Below, piece after piece: positions 35,490-46,522 of a stretch of 64,000 bases of DNA (positions are counted from its first letter, which is position 1; each line of letters opens with the position of its first letter). Location of the stretch: contig NC_065875.1 in assembly GCF_933775445.1 (NCBI RefSeq), forward strand, positions 20,211,555 through 20,275,554, in the 5' to 3' direction. The position numbers and the translations under genes were made by a program. Origin of the DNA: Argentina anserina (taxonomy: Eukaryota; Streptophyta; Magnoliopsida; Rosales; Rosaceae). The notes under the pieces are model-generated. The model was not told where the DNA came from. It was given only the letters and a program-made list of their open reading frames with translations, and searched no databases.

Positions 35490-36823
35490 CCTATGTGTCA
35501 TTTCTCCAACGTTTATCTATTTACAGAGAGGAACATGAGGCTTGGGGGGCAGTGGCACTAGTCGAATGCATTGAGGATGATTTGACTGAAATTCAGGTAG
35601 AGGAGGAGTTCATTCAACCAACACCAACAACTTTGGATGATACTCCACCTAAAGTAAAGGATCCAGTGGAAAAGATCAATCTTGGGACTACAGACGAGCC
35701 CATGGAGGTTGGAATAAGTAAACACCTGGATGAGGAACTGAGACAACGTTTGGTGGAGTTGTTGCAGGAGTTCCGCGATTGCTTTGCTGAGAAATTCGAG
35801 GACATGTCGGGCTTGTCACCAGATTTGGTCTGCCATCGTTTGCCCATCATGGATGGGTACAAGCCGGTACAATAAAGTCCACGACGAATGAGTGCAGACA
35901 CAGCAGCAGCAGTCAAGAAAGAGGTTCAGAACATGTTCCAAGACGGTATTATCCGACCAGCCAAATATTCTCAATAGTTGTCAAACATAGTACCGGTACA
36001 GAAGAAAAATGGTAAGATTCGCGTGTGTGTGGACTACATGAACCTGAATACCGCGACACCAAAGGATGTCTATCCTATGCCCATGGTAGATATATTGGTC
36101 GATGCGGTCGCAGGGCATGAATTATTATCTTTTAAGGACGGTACTGCGGGTTACCATCAGATTCCTGTTTATGAACCGGATAGGCACAAAACAGCATTTC
36201 GATGCCCAGGGTTCACTAGAGTGTGTGAATATAACAATATGCCGTTTGGTTTGACCAACGCGGGGGCTACATACCAGCGAGCAATGAACCTGATTTTTCA
36301 TGATGTGCTGGGGGGCATTCTCGAAGTCTATATCGATGACGTGGTGGTCAAGTCTAAGAAGAAGGAAGATCACATCGAGAATTTGCGGATAGTGTTCACC
36401 AGGATGAGAAAGCACAAACTCAGGATGAACCCAGCTAAATGCATTTTTGGGGTTCGAGCATGAGACTTCTTGGGTTTCATAGTGCATGAAAGAGGTATTA
36501 AGGTCGCGGAAGATAAGGCTAAAGCTGTTTTAGACACGCCGGCACCAAGGAACAAGAAGGAACTTCAGAGTTTGCTTGGGAAAATAAACTTTCTTCGACG
36601 CTTCATTTCTAATTCCGCTGGCAAAACCGCAGTCTTCTCTCCTTTGCTGAAGCTTAAGGCGGATCAAGAATTTCAGTGGAGACCTGTGCAACAGGCAGCT
36701 TTTGACAAAATCAAGGAATACCTTACCCATCCACCTGTTCTTAGACCTCCACGGCCGAGAATACCTTTGAAGTTATACATCTCCGCATCTCCGCATCTCC
36801 TTACTCCATCGCAGGACTCCTAG
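35490..36823 (+). pseudogene. Tat element reverse transcriptase, interrupted
   Basis: RT motifs in one frame: IVPVQKKNGKIRVCVDYMNL near 35985, PFGLTNAGATYQRAMN near 36243 and the catalytic YIDDVVVKS near 36330. Stops break it: TAA near 35874, TAG near 35975 and TGA at 36461-36463. The thumb and connection part (VHERGIKVAEDKAKAV, then LLGKINFLRRFISN) runs to 36823, where a frameshift leads into RNase H. Confidence 0.85.
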
Positions 36824-38535
36824 CACAGGATGGTGATGGAGAGGGGGGCAAGAAGGTTGAACATGCGGTTTATTACTTGAGCCGAACCTTGTTAGACGCT
36901 GAAACTAGATACTCGTCGATTGAGAGGTTATGTTTAGCTCTGTACTTCGCAGGTACTAAGCTTCGCCATTACATGCTATCCTTTACTACGGTGGTGGTGG
37001 CGCAAACTGATTTAGTGAAGTATATGCTTACCAGACCTATGCTTAGGGGTCGAATTGGTAAGTGGATTTTGGCGTTATCAGAGTTTTCTTTACAGTATAC
37101 ACTCTTAAAGGCGCTCACAGGACAGGCAGTGTCTGACTTCTTGTTGCATCATCCTATTTTGGAGGATATTGACAACCAGAATGTGGTTATTTCCTTCGTT
37201 CACACTCAGCCTTGGGTTCTATACTTCGATGGTAGCAGCACCGATTATTTTTCCGGAGCGGGTGTTGCATTGGTTAATCCCTCTGGCGTCAGACATTGTT
37301 ACTCTTTTCAGCTAGAGTGGAAGTGCACTAACAATCAGGTAGAATATGAGGCCATCATCATTGGCTTGGAGTTGTTGCTTGATCTGGAGGTCACCGAGGT
37401 AGAGGTATTAGGTGATTCCCTCCTAGTTATTAACCAGCTCAATGGGGTCTACAAGTGCAGCAACTTTACATTACTCCTTTTTTGTGAACGAGCATCGGAA
37501 TTGTTAGACCAATTTGTCGATGTGGTGCTTGATTATATTCCTCGCGAACGAAATTTTGCTGCCAATGAGTTAGCACAGCTGGCTACTGGCATTCGCCTGG
37601 TAGATGGCGTTCGTGAAAGAATTTTGAAGGTTCAGAGATGCACATTACCTTCCTTTATGGCAAGGAAAGAGGTTAACGATGAATGGTTGGTGGCTATTGT
37701 CGACACTATTGATGAGGATTGGCGGCAGCCAATCATCCAGTACCTCACTGATCCTTCTGCACCGGTGGACAAGAGTGTTAGATATTTCGCTACTAACTAC
37801 GTCCTTCGAGGCAATGAGCTATTGCGCAGGGCAGAAGATGGTTTGTACCTAAGATGCATCTATGGAGCTGAGGCTAAGAGGTGCTTGCGAAAGGTTCACT
37901 GTGGAAATTGTGGTTCTCACCAAGCCGGTCCAAAAATGCGGTGGCTCATTCGCCGATATGGTTTTTATTGGCCTACCATGCTCAAGGACTGCATCAGTTT
38001 CGCACAGGGTTGCATCGAATGTCAAATGCATGGGACAGTCCAGCATGTGCCTAACGTTCCTCTACAACCAATCATTAAACCTTGGCCGGGTCGCGGCTGG
38101 GCTTTAGACTTTATTGGGGAGATTCATCCCAATTCTTCCTTGCAGCACAAGCACATTCTCTTGGCTATAGATTTCTTCACCAAATGGGTCGAGACCATAC
38201 CAGTCAAGACGACGTCTTTAGAGGTGATCACGGACTTCATCTTCAAATATATTATCACCAGGTATGGTATTCCAGAATATTTGGTTGTAGACAGGGGGGC
38301 AGGTTTTATGGCTGAGAAGACCCAGAAGTTCTTTGCTGGCTATGGGATCAAGTTTCTACATTCCAGTCCTTATTATGCTCAAGCGAATGGCCAGGCAGAA
38401 GCTAGCAACCGCGTCATTATGTCTATACTCAAGCGAATGTTGGATGCAAATCCGCGATCGTGGCATACAGAGTTGGATCACACATTGTGGGCTTATAGAA
38501 CTTCCAAGCGTACTCCAACTGGTACTACCCCATAA
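36824..38535 (+). pseudogene. Tat element RNase H, archaeal-type RNase H and integrase
   Basis: The frame at 36877-38535 starts inside gypsy RNase H (SRTLLDAETRYSSIERLCLA). It continues with a second, archaeal-type RNase H: catalytic Asp in YFDGSS near 37223, Glu in VEYEA near 37340, Asp in LGDSL near 37412, and Asn where the last Asp is usual (RNFAANELAQLA near 37550). Integrase follows with the HHCC finger (VHCGNCGSH near 37895, CIECQ near 38015) and DDE core (LDFIGE near 38105, VVDRGAGF near 38284, NGQAEASN near 38387). A TAA at 38533-38535 cuts off the integrase C-terminus. The second RNase H supports the Tat assignment. Confidence 0.88.
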
Positions 38536-38538
38536 GCA

Positions 38539-38958
38539 TTGATGTATGGACATGATGCGGTCCTTCCTATGGAAATTAATGTTCAGTCGCTGCGGGTTCG
38601 CGAACAGCACCAGTTGATTGGGGAGGACTATGTTCAAGCTATGTTTCAAGAACATGAGGACTTGGACTTTCGTCGGATGGAAGCTCTTGATAGCCTTATT
38701 GCCGAAAAGAAAAAGATAGCACGACTTTATGACAAACGCATACGAGGACGCAGCTTTGGAGTTGGGGACTTAGTTTGGAAAGTTTGTTTGCCTTTTGGTG
38801 AACGAGTTGATGGTCGCGGTAAATTGTCTGCTAAATGGGAAGGTCCTTATGTGATTGATCGAGTAATGGGCAAAGGCGCCTACTACCTTCGCGACACTGA
38901 CGGGAATGCTCATAAAAATCCCATTAATGGTCGCCATCTTAAAAAAATACTTTCCTAG
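38539..38958 (+). pseudogene. Tat element integrase C-terminal domain
   Basis: Same frame as the integrase core and separated from it only by the TAA at 38533. It contains MYGHDAVLPMEINVQSLR, a positively charged stretch and the GPY/F-like module KWEGPYVIDRVMGKGAYYLR near 38839, then ends at 38956-38958. No chromodomain follows. Confidence 0.82.
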
Positions 38959-40329
38959 TGTTTGGGAATATGAAGATCCACCGACTGCGGTGCGAGCAAT
39001 ATAGCGAGGGTTCGTCTAGTGTTTTCTTGGACTACATTCTTTCAACCAAGTAAACAAGGGGCAACACCATGGATACTCAGAGCAATCGCGAATTCAGGCA
39101 GTTTTGCTCGGTCGCGAACGTTCTAATCCATGAGTTCGCGACCCCAAAATTTTTTTTCGAACCTAGCGGGTTTCTGAAACTTTTTAAGTTTCTTACTTGT
39201 GCTCCGGCATTTTGTGTAAAACATTGGACCAAGATTTGTGGTCTAGCATGGGTTATAACTTTGGTTATGTAGCAATGAAACAATAACAAGTGTTTTTATG
39301 AAACAAGTTGTGTTTTATTCATATGGCTTTGTGGCCATAAACTTTATACAAGACCTATACTATTACATGTGAGCCTTAACAAGCTCTGATACCATCTATA
39401 CTAGATGGAAAGATCTTCGCGATGCCTCATGTTCATCCCACCACCACGAGAAACTTGAGATTAAACTGCACCAGTTAAGGACCGATTGGAACCAGCTTGA
39501 TGCCAAATATAGGTTATAATTGGAAAACTGGTGGTAGCATGAGGGATCCAGAGCCTTGGTTTGCAGCATTCACCTAATGTTCATTCAAAGAAGGGAGATT
39601 GGAGGATATTGCACATGGGAGGTACAACAGCTGGCATCGCGTATCAAAAGAGGTACGTGACCTCGATGTTGTACCTATTGGCTCTGGTCCTGGATTCGGC
39701 AGCCTGCTTCCCGATGCTTGGCGACTAAACAATGATGCATAGGTCGCGGGAAGGGCTGCCTTTTCCTCTCTTACTTTTAATCCTTCACTAGGAACAACCC
39801 TTAATGCAGGGTAGATCCCCGGTGTGGAACTACAAAGAAGGGAGGATGTGAGGGTGGAATAAGACTCCCACCTCACATTTGAGGGTAGAATAAGGCTCTC
39901 ACAAAGTGCTACTGAGTTTGCAGGTCTGGGGGATGAAATTTAGGAAACCTAAGGGGTTTCGAAGGAGGAAATGGGATCGACATGGTTGGAGGCTGTGGAA
40001 GAAGGCGTGGTAAGCTCTTCCCTTAGGGTTTCATTTTATAGCAGAATAAACTTGGATTCAAGGGTTGAGATTAAAGATATGGATTTGGAGATCACACCCG
40101 AGATTAATTGCAGCAATAATGGTCAACCTGAAACGGTTTGCGCGTTTTCCAGTATTGATTGCTCCGGTTCACAAGGGTTTGCATGCGAACTTACACGGTG
40201 ACAAATTGAGTTGGGCTCCAGTCGTGGGCCTGTAGTTGGGTTGTGAACGAATCAAGGAGACGCGAGTAGGAGAAGCAGATAGAGATAAGTTACAATTCTT
40301 CCTATTGAAATGCATTGATGTTCAAGTTA
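38959..40329. other. Spacer of the Tat element between pol and the antisense gene
   Basis: About 1.4 kb with no recognised coding sequence. The minus-strand ORF at 39574-39876 has no domain signature. Such long non-coding tails are common in Tat elements. Confidence 0.6.
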
Positions 40330-43300
40330 CATTTTATGTCCAACAAGGCGAATATCTAAGAGGAGCTTTGCAGTATCGTTGGCTTTGTCACATATCAGAT
40401 TGTTGAGCCTCATTTCTTCAGCCTCAGAGGCCGCCAGTTGCCTTTTGCGCTCTCGTATTTGGGGCACAACACTTCTTATCTCTTCTTCTACAGCCTTGAG
40501 CTCTCTAGCTTGCTCAGCTTCAAGCTATGCTAGTTGTTGCCGCAATGCACTAATTTGTTGCGCGGGGCTGGTCTTGGCATGATGAAGTTTGGTCCTAAGT
40601 TGAGCAGGGCTTTGCGTAACGAGTTGTCAGGCATCAGCATTGTGTTGGGACAGACTCTGAGCTTGGCTCCTCAAGTTGTGACATTCTGCTATGAGACCCG
40701 GGATGGTGTTCAGTGCCTGATCAGCATTCGCGACTAGGCTCGGGTCAGGTGAGTGTAGTTTCAGGTAGCGAAGGGCATCCTTCACCTTAGCCAGACGAAC
40801 TGGATCAGTTAGGTCTTCAGAGGATAGTTCCACGAGTTGTGCCCGAGCCTGGACAAGTTCTTGAGACTCTATAGACATTAGGGGGCTGACCGGACCTAGC
40901 ATATCATCCAGGAGATCTTCCAAAGAGGGACTAGGGTAATTCCCGGTTGGATCAACAGCGGGTGTAGGTCCAGAGGTTCGAACAGTTGACACAATGGGTA
41001 GGCTGGAAGTAGTGGCAATTGCCACAACCCACAAGGGAGTAAAGAACAATTAATAAAATAGCTAAGTGTTTACAAAGAAAGGCAGAAACGCATAAACCAG
41101 GAAGTGGTTAAAGGTTGTACCCCATCAGAATGAGGAGAGGGAGCCTCGCTTCCTAGAGGAGGTTGCGGTGCGTCATCAGGGCTCGCTGGGTCCGCAAACG
41201 CGAAGGGATGCTCCACATCTTCATCTGCTTGGTTGGAGCTGGTCACGTCTTCTTCATCTCCCACCTCATTCTCCAGAATTTGGGTTGAAGAGGAATGGGA
41301 AATCACCACTGTAGGGACGATTGACATTTGCAACTCCAAGATCTGAGCGTTCGCCACCGTAATAGGGGGAGTGGTCTGAGTGGTTTCTTGGTAATATAGC
41401 AGTCGCGACTTCTGTGGTAGGTGATTGAGCGTCAACATGAACCTGTGTTAGAGACCATGAAGGATATCATTGACCCACATGCAATCAATATAAGTTAAAG
41501 AACTACATCTTAGCGAACAATAAAGTGTTGCTCTGGGGGGCAACAGCGTGTTTGACTACTTACGGCATGGTCTTCCATCGCGGGGGCTACAATGTGAGGG
41601 GTAGGCAGAGGTGTAGAAGTTGGGTTCTCGCGAACCTACAAATCAGAGGAGAATCAGTCAGAGTGGTTCATGAATACAGCGCCAATTGGAACAAGTAGTG
41701 TGTTCTTTTTACCTCGATGGCTGCCTCTGGATTGCTGGTCCCAGTCATTGGCTCAGGGCTGACCTGGTTAGTAATCGCGAGCGGGGCAGAGGTGCTTGAG
41801 GCAGCTACTCTTCTTCTCTGAGCCAGCTGGGGGTCACATATATTGGTTAGTGTTGAACATTTAATTCCTGTCAGGAGAATCAAATAACGGTGAGGGCTTA
41901 CAAGATTGAAGTCTATGGCATCAGGATCGTCCTTGTCATGATCAGGGCTAGGGGTTGTTCTCCCTCGTTTACGGCCTTGGGAGGAGGAGGCACCAGCTGT
42001 GTTCTCAAAAACCTACAACATGAACCAGTTAGTGGTTTTTAATTAGTGTTGAAACAAGAACTGTAGGAGTTCGAAGAGGCGTTGGGTTTTTACCCTTGAG
42101 GGAACAATTCTGACATGTGGAATAACTGCCCGCAGCAAATCCTCATCTCCAGGAACCTTATGGTCCTCTTGCAAATACCTTCTGAGCCCCGTCTGGAAGA
42201 TGTATTGAAAAATGATCCGCGAACATTGCTCCCACTCGCCAGAATTGATTCTCTCCCACCATTGAGGATAGACTTCGTCGACACGAAAGCAGCGAAGAAT
42301 ACTCCCACTTGCTAGCACAGGAAGGGGAGTAGGTTGCAACTGAGACAGGGGCTGGTGACCAGGATTGGTGTCAGTAACGGGGATCATGGGGCGTCGCCAT
42401 GAGGAAAACAGGTTCAGACTCTCAATAGGAGGGAATGGAACCATTTGAATCATTCCTAACTGCCTCGCGAATAGATGGGGGGCATAGAGTTCTACTCCGT
42501 TGCAGGGATGTCGGGGTAGGTCCGCTATTGATACAGCTTGTTCAAACAAATACCGACTCTCTCCATCATAGCGTCTGAGGGTCAAGAACCCACCTCGGAT
42601 GGCGCTAGGATGAGTGCGGTCTAGCAGCAGTTGTGTGGAATCAAGAACTGAAGCATCCAGGGTGTAGAAATACTTGAAACATGCTGCGTAGCGAAGAGAG
42701 AAGTTGGGCTCCAAACCAACATATGCATTTCCCAATACTTCTGTTAGACGGAAGTCCCTTGCATTTTCATTTCGCAGCTGCACAAAGTAGACCTGAATCC
42801 AGAGGTCTAGAATCCACATAGGCCCTGACAGATTATGATAATTGAGGGGTTCCAGGGAGAGCGCACGTAGCATACGGTAGATTTCTGCCAGGGCTATTTT
42901 CGCTAAACCCACAATGTGGCCATTGTAGAGAAGGGTCGCGAGTTGCAGGTGGTGCCCAATCATCTTCTTGGAATTAGAGCAGAACATGAACTTAGTTAAC
43001 CAAATTCCAAGAAGGCAATTCCAGCGTTGGCAGTAGGATTGCGATCAAAACTAGAAACCCAGGAGCCATATGATTGGTAAATACCAACGTCGCGACTGGC
43101 GGTGACCGGGCATTCAGCATCAAAATAATCCTGATCTCTATAGGGCCTGGTACCAACTGGAAGACCTATGATAGCATATATGTCTAGCAAAGATATACCC
43201 AGTTGACCAAATTGAAAGTCGAAAGTATAACTTGCGGAATTCCAGAAGCAGGCAGCAGTCATGATGGCACATCTGTTGTCTCCAACCTGAGCCAGTTTGA

Positions 43301-43673
43301 AGGAGAGGTCGATACTTTCCAAGATTCCTGCCGCATGCCAGATGTCGCGATCGAGCAGGCGACGACCTTCATACCATAGCTGCATAGCTTCGGAAACTTT
43401 GGGCCATGCTCCGACAAGGTCATGGTGGTGACTGTGCACTTGCCATCCCCTGAAGGTGGCCGGGGTGTTCCTAAAAGCAAGCGGAGGAGTTCGCGAGCGG
43501 TGGTGGTAGTCGGTGTCGATGTGCTCTGGGATTCCGGCAAGAGATGGGCCCAAGTACATAGTGCTGTCGTCAATCACTCCGATGGTGGTGCGATTGGTGG
43601 GTTCGCTGTTTGGATAATCGCGGAGGGGTCTCGCACTTGCCTGGGCATCACGTTGGTTGGGTTTTGGGGCCAT
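40330..43673 (-). pseudogene. Antisense plant mobile domain (PMD) gene inside the Tat element
   Basis: A host-type gene in antisense, ATG at 43673-43671. The PMD (aminotransferase-like, MAIN/MAIL family) fills exon 1, 43673-42094: HHDLVGAWPKVSEAMQLWYE, then the family signature YTFDFQFGQLGISLLDIYAI and GLPVGTRPY, then LATLLYNGHIVGLAKIALAE. The frame shifts by one base near 43002-43004. Further exons fit GT-AG rules: 42012-41902 (with basic QGRKRGR), 41826-41713, 41635-41564 and 41442-41121. The first three join in phase and the last contains a frameshift. A Gln/Glu/Leu-rich coiled-coil tail follows from about 41005 to 40330, with TGA at 40627 and TAG near 40525. PMD proteins act in the nucleus and affect gene expression and transposon silencing. 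This copy is broken in at least three places. Confidence 0.82.
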
Positions 43674-43768
43674 TGTTATTAGAGAGTAAGAATTTCAAAA
43701 GAGGGCTTTTTGGATTTTATGATAATAAAGCAATCGGATTGGATGGATTTGTTGGGTTCGTGAACGCG

Positions 43769-43777
43769 ATTTATATA
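43769..43777 (-). promoter_or_regulatory. TATA box of the antisense PMD gene
   Basis: Read on the minus strand, cctatataaatcg lies about 100 bases before the PMD start codon, inside the element and outside the LTR (which starts at 44047). This indicates a private promoter. Confidence 0.6.
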
Positions 43778-44031
43778 GGAACTGAAGGGGTTTCTGAAAT
43801 CGAAACTGATGGGTTTAGGGAGGAGTCGCGTTTGCTTGATTGGAACTGGTTTGAGTTCTTTAAACAGTAAGTGTTTCTCGCGTACTTCAGCTCGAAAAGG
43901 TGTAGTGGTTTGAGGAGAAGGCGCGCGTCGGTTGATGACGGGGGAACGTAAAGCGTTTCGGATTATTTTTAAAAGATAACCGTTTGGGGTTTTCTTCTAG
44001 CCCTTTTCAATTTCGCGGGGTCTTCAATTTC

Positions 44032-44046
44032 AAGGCCTGGGGGCAA
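44032..44046 (+). other. Polypurine-like tract of the Tat element
   Basis: aaggcctgggggcaa lies directly before the 3' LTR. It is interrupted by pyrimidines but is in the correct place. Confidence 0.55.
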
Positions 44047-44879
44047 TGATTGGGCCTAAAATAATACTCTGGTATTATCTAGACTACTTAGGCCTGTGGA
44101 CCGGATATTTGGGGAAAGTATATCATAAAGCAAGATTATCTGCCGTATTGGAATAGATTTAGGGGACTATCGCCGTAGAGAATCTGAGTTGATTAAGGAA
44201 GGTGAATCTAAATCAACTAGGAGGTTCTGAGGACTTGATTCGCAAGAAAGAACAATTTGTGTTCTCTATATAAGGAGGGTCGAATGCATAGAATAACACA
44301 CGCAACGTCAAACAAACTATCGCGCAACCACATAGTCAAAGTCTCCCCACGGAGCAAAAGTCCGATTAGCTTCGGCAACCAAGTCTCCCATCGGAGCGGA
44401 GCTACCCAGATGCACGCCTCGCGCTGCATGTAGCAACAAGTCCGATTAACTTCGGCAATTCGAGTCAAGTCCATCGAGTCGCTAGCCTAGCTTCTAGCAA
44501 ACCCAAAGCCTACACTAGTCAGCAAATTTCATTCGCGAGAGAGTCATGCTATTAACGACACAATATAAGCTCTGCTTTTTCCCAAGCGGTCAAAATTAAG
44601 ATCGGCCATCTACTTGAGGTGGAGTGAAAGGTACCTAGCAACTCCGGTTATGTATAGGTCATTCGAACTTCAGCGGTTTATCAGCAACTGCGGAGCAATC
44701 GTCTAAGAGGAAGACAGTACGTGGAGCGCGATCATTGTCAAACAAAACAACAGTTGTACATAACTCAAAGGTACTGGCACGCCAACAACAACAGAGAACG
44801 AAGGGTCGAACCGTCTAGGGTTTGACACCGGGGCTTGCTGATTGTTCTATGAGGAGGATCCGTTTTCCCAGCTCGAACA
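44047..44879 (+). repeat. 3' LTR of the Tat element (833 bp)
   Basis: Aligns with 30187-31061 from TGATTGGGCCT to CAGCTCGAACA. It lacks one 42-bp unit present in the 5' LTR and differs by scattered substitutions, many C/T or G/A. TATA box at 44267-44273. Confidence 0.92.
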
Positions 44880-46077
44880 CTCATCAATACTTAACTCTGC
44901 CATTTAATCAATCATCTGCGCAGTGTTCTGATCTGATCTCCTCCAAGGTTGTTCTGAAGCTTTGGAACGGACACATATACAAGTGCATGGATGACATTGT
45001 GCCTGCAGTAGAGCAATAAATCTTGATGTAAATAACTAAATATACAAGATGGTTCTTATCACAAATCTATACAATTTATATATGATATTCATTACGACTA
45101 TCCTATCTTGTATAACAGACTGCAGAAGAGGTCGGGCCGTACAAATATTGATGAACTAGCAGAAGATTATTAATTAAGTCGGGCATGGATAACTCAGCAT
45201 ACAGAATTATAACAAATCACCTTCATGTGCATGTGATCATTAGACTTCGGAATATTGTCACCAATCACGATTGTAACGAAACATATCATGCCTATGAGTG
45301 TTGGCACAGTGAAGTGAGCTAAAAGCTCTTAAGCCAAAGTAGATGCAAGTTGAGTCCATAATATTGGTTTTTTACCTCACAGTCAGAATCAGAAGAGTCA
45401 TCCCTTTGCACGTAGTCAGCTCCTAAGCTCACTATATCATCTTGAATATCATCATTTTCATCTCTACAGGGACCAAGCATGCACGCTCTTGAAGTACGTA
45501 TACAGATTGGCGAATCCCAGTTTCTGGTATTCCAATATGAAATTTGCATTCCTTACCTTCAGAGCAAAGACAAGTCAGTTTCTGTACGTGTACATTCCCA
45601 ACCTCCATTTTCAAGGATTCTTGGTCCAGAGGTTTCGAGTTTCTTCTTATGTCACGAGATTGATAACTTCAGATCGATACAAAAACTATGACAACCATTG
45701 ACAAGGGAGGTATCGCAATCACCTTCATGTACAAGTGATCACAAGACTTGGGAGTTTTGTCGCCAACAATGATTGCTTGACCATTAATTTCTTATTTTAC
45801 CACAGTGAATTCATAATCAGACTTCTCCATTGTGAGATTTTCAGGAGGAAAATAAGTTTGACACCAAAGAGAGAAAATGGACTTGAATTTGAAGACAAAC
45901 AAGGGAAAACAAAAACCTTCAGCCTGTTAATAGTGTATGTGTCCCCTCCAACTTTAGCTAGAGTGCCACATCCACAAGAAGCTTGTCCATAATTTCTGAA
46001 CTAAAGCCAAAAAGAATTGAGAGCAACTTTTAAAAAATAAGCACAAATGTACAATGCAGCAGCAGGTCTATGTTCAT
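44880..46077. other. Flank of the Tat element with unclassified coding-like relics
   Basis: A plus-strand frame (to the stop near 45019, LISSKVVLKLWNGHIYKCMD) begins at the LTR edge and could be the end of a gene cut by the insertion, but I do not recognise it. Two copies of a segment of about 70 bp, caccttcatgt...gtgatca, lie at 45219-45285 and 45718-45780. Minus-strand frames between them have no known domain. Confidence 0.35.
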
Positions 46078-46522
46078 CACTACCAGAAAATAAGGCCTAA
46101 GCGACGAAAAAAATTCAGCAAAACAGTTTTGTCGCTTAAAGCGAATTATCACTGAAAATCGTTTTGTCATTTTAATTTAGACATTGTGAGAATTATTAAT
46201 TGATGAGTTGTAGGGAGGGACATATGTCACCACAAACTTAAACCTGAAAATTACGGTTTCCTCGCATATAAATGGACTTGCGCGACGAAACTGCTTCGCC
46301 GTTCTATATTCGTTGTATAAGTAATGTTCTATGCGACGAACAAAGAGTTGTCATATAGGTCAACTTTGCCGATGAATTATTTCCACTTATAAGACGATAT
46401 AATTTGTCATATAAGTAGAATCATATAGAGTAAGTTTAATTCCCTAGAAGAAATCATCTTCCTTTGAAGGAATTACTTAAGAAACTAATTTAGATTTTGT
46501 TAATCAAAATTATGATTTCAAT

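Larger units (their letters stand above)
30187..44879 (+). mobile_element. Ty3/gypsy Tat-type retrotransposon with antisense PMD gene
   Basis: A 14.7 kb element with both LTRs (30187-31061 and 44047-44879). Flanks are ctcaa (30182-30186) and ctcat (44880-44884), a target-site duplication with one change. The plus strand holds gag, protease, RT, RNase H, an additional archaeal-type RNase H and integrase without a chromodomain, the mark of the Tat (Ogre/Retand-like) branch. Several stops and frameshifts break it. About 5 kb between integrase and the 3' LTR carry a spliced PMD gene on the minus strand. The LTRs differ by roughly 25-30 substitutions over 833 aligned bases by my reading plus one 42-bp unit, so this insertion is clearly older than the first element. 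Confidence 0.93.

Noticed and set aside
44217..44474. Minus-strand ORF in the 3' LTR of the Tat element, also at 30357-30539
   Set aside because: LTR sequence without coding features.
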